6,215 bases of DNA from an uncultured Saprospiraceae bacterium (GTDB lineage Bacteria > Bacteroidota > Bacteroidia > Chitinophagales > Saprospiraceae): the NCBI GenBank assembly GCA_934699305.1, contig CAKUWM010000175.1, forward strand, positions 1-6,215, in the 5' to 3' direction. Below are positions 5,049 to 6,215 of the stretch, piece after piece; within the stretch, counting starts at the first letter, position 1; each line of letters begins with the position of its first letter. The position numbers and the translations under genes are program-made. The notes under the pieces were generated by a model that worked only from the letters and a program-made list of their open reading frames with translations, searched no databases and was not told the origin of the DNA.

Positions 5049-6185
5049 TTAGAAACGGTATATTAGTTCCAAGCTAAAAGCATTGTTGTTAAATCTGGAC
5101 TTTAGACCTTTTGACCATCCATAAGGACAAAAATGATATGAAGCCTCCAGGCCGATATAATTTTTTCGGAAACAAGGTGTTAAGATCAGAAGTCCAATAT
5201 TGCTATGTAATGTGTTGATATCATAGGAATTAGTGACTTCGTCGATCGGATTATAAATTTTTACTCCGGTGAAAATGGCTTCGTATCCAAGTCCAAATTT
5301 AGGATATAAGAATATATTTTTGATGTCAGAATATTGATACATAATATTGATATTCAAGTTAAGACCTACTTTCGAATCGACTAAATAATTATTTCCGAGA
5401 GCAACAAAATTGTATTTTCTATCTCCTTGCATGATTCGGCATCTTATTTGAAATTCTATCATCCATTTAGCGGCAATAGGAGAGTTTAAGCCTATTCCCA
5501 TCGAAGGGTTAGCTCCAATATATTGTCCTTCATCCATGCTGTTGTAAATGCCGGAAAATAGCTGGAAGCCCATTTTTTGACTTGCAAGATATCTTTTGTC
5601 ATCATTATGAAAATTACGAACGAATGAATTGATGTATTCTTTCTTTTTTGATTCCTTTTCAAAGCTTCTCATATCTCCGGTAAATAATATACATGTCAGT
5701 TTTTCATCATTTGCCAAATCTGTTCTTGAATATATTTTCTTTGCTATATTGGCAAGTGTTGAATCCAGTGGGTGCCTGAGCGGGATGTAATTAAAATACG
5801 TTCTATATTCTTGAAAATAAAATTGGTAAAGATCGTCATCACTATATTGCATACGGTATTTATAGACAAAATGAAAATCCGACTGAAAATATTCTTTTAT
5901 GGCTTCTTCCTGCTTAATACCTGCAAATAAGGCAACCAGAATTGCTGCCCGAGAATTAATTTCATTGGCCCCACAGGTTTCTTTCCATTGATCAATAAGT
6001 TGATAGGATTCTTGCCATTTGGATTGTAAAATTAAGGTGTTTAATGAATTGGCCAATGGGATAGATAGCGAATCACACTTAATGGTATCTTTCTGAAAAG
6101 ATGTCAGGTTGGTAGATAATGCAGACAAACTGGTCGCCATGCCAATTACACTGATAAATATTTTTAAAAAACCATTTCTTAGCAT
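5049..6185 (-). CDS. Exported protein with probable C-terminal outer-membrane beta-barrel, function unknown
   Basis: I do not recognise this 378-residue protein. It begins with a basic tip (MLRNGFLK) and a hydrophobic stretch at about residues 7-22, a likely signal peptide cleaved near LSA (20-22). There is no lipobox cysteine there, so it is probably not a lipoprotein. Residues 38-200 look helical and charged, with C37 and C71 available for a disulfide and a Tyr/Phe-rich middle (about 105-134). From about 204 onward short alternating strands rich in Gly, Tyr and Phe appear (YIGANPSMGIGLN, VGLNLNINIMYQY, FLYPKFGLGYEAIF, YIGLEASYHF). The protein ends in SLELIYRF with the terminal phenylalanine typical of outer-membrane barrel proteins, which suggests about eight strands. 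I chose the ATG at 6183-6185. A TTG two codons earlier is part of a promoter-like octamer. A porin or scaffold role is only a guess. Confidence 0.7.
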   Translation of the reverse strand: MLRNGFLKIFISVIGMATSLSALSTNLTSFQKDTIKCDSLSIPLANSLNTLILQSKWQESYQLIDQWKETCGANEINSRAAILVALFAGIKQEEAIKEYFQSDFHFVYKYRMQYSDDDLYQFYFQEYRTYFNYIPLRHPLDSTLANIAKKIYSRTDLANDEKLTCILFTGDMRSFEKESKKKEYINSFVRNFHNDDKRYLASQKMGFQLFSGIYNSMDEGQYIGANPSMGIGLNSPIAAKWMIEFQIRCRIMQGDRKYNFVALGNNYLVDSKVGLNLNINIMYQYSDIKNIFLYPKFGLGYEAIFTGVKIYNPIDEVTNSYDINTLHSNIGLLILTPCFRKNYIGLEASYHFCPYGWSKGLKSRFNNNAFSLELIYRF

Positions 6186-6188
6186 TGT

Positions 6189-6196
6189 CAAAAATA
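6189..6196 (-). promoter_or_regulatory. Candidate -7 promoter element of the exported-protein gene, 3 bases before the ATG
   Basis: On the minus strand this reads TATTTTTG, an exact TAnnTTTG match, followed by ACA and then the ATG. The geometry is the same as at iscA, and a transcript from it would start at or beside the start codon. Only 19 bases remain upstream in the window, so the -33 region cannot be judged. Confidence 0.4.
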
Positions 6197-6215
6197 GAAA
6201 ATTTTGAAGAATTTG

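Noticed and set aside
1..6215. Insertion sequence, CRISPR array, tRNA or rRNA, toxin-antitoxin or defence system
   Set aside because: No transposase, regular repeat-spacer pattern, cloverleaf, rRNA-like stretch or recognisable defence protein was seen on either strand.

Overview
The window looks like ordinary chromosomal DNA from a low-GC member of the Bacteroidota. Three things point there. A C-terminal type IX secretion sorting domain sits at the left edge. Start codons lack Shine-Dalgarno sequences. Octamers matching the Bacteroidota -7 promoter element (TAnnTTTG) lie upstream of several genes. An isc-type iron-sulfur operon combined with T9SS and B12-type mutase genes would suit a Saprospiria or Chitinophagia-like lineage, but that placement is inference and cannot be settled from this window.

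Layout from left to right: (1) the 3' end of a secreted T9SS cargo gene on the + strand, ending at 279; (2) a convergent minus-strand iron-sulfur cluster block transcribed iscS (2414 to 1191), iscU (1142 to 744), iscA (657 to 331); (3) a divergent + strand gene (start at 2523 or 2529, end 3470) for a shortened methylmalonyl-CoA mutase small subunit with no large-subunit gene beside it; (4) a convergent minus-strand FabB-like beta-ketoacyl-ACP synthase (4768 to 3545); (5) about 280 bases between genes, rich in small inverted repeats, with a possible 53-codon minus-strand ORF; (6) a minus-strand exported protein of unknown function (6185 to 5049) with a signal peptide, a helical N-terminal half and a C-terminal half that looks like an outer-membrane beta-barrel.

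The iron-sulfur genes form a minimal ISC set: the cysteine desulfurase IscS supplies sulfur, IscU is the scaffold, and IscA is the A-type carrier. The usual companions iscR, hscB, hscA and fdx are not in the window. A perfect 17-bp inverted repeat lies between iscU and iscA, and iscA then has its own perfect -7-type octamer only 3 bases before its ATG. The unknown exported protein has the same arrangement, so both genes are candidates for leaderless transcripts. I see no mobile element, CRISPR array, tRNA or rRNA, and no clear novel multi-gene system. The points most worth following are the possible leaderless starts, the iscU-iscA hairpin, the reduced orphan MutA and the small ORF at 5026-4865.
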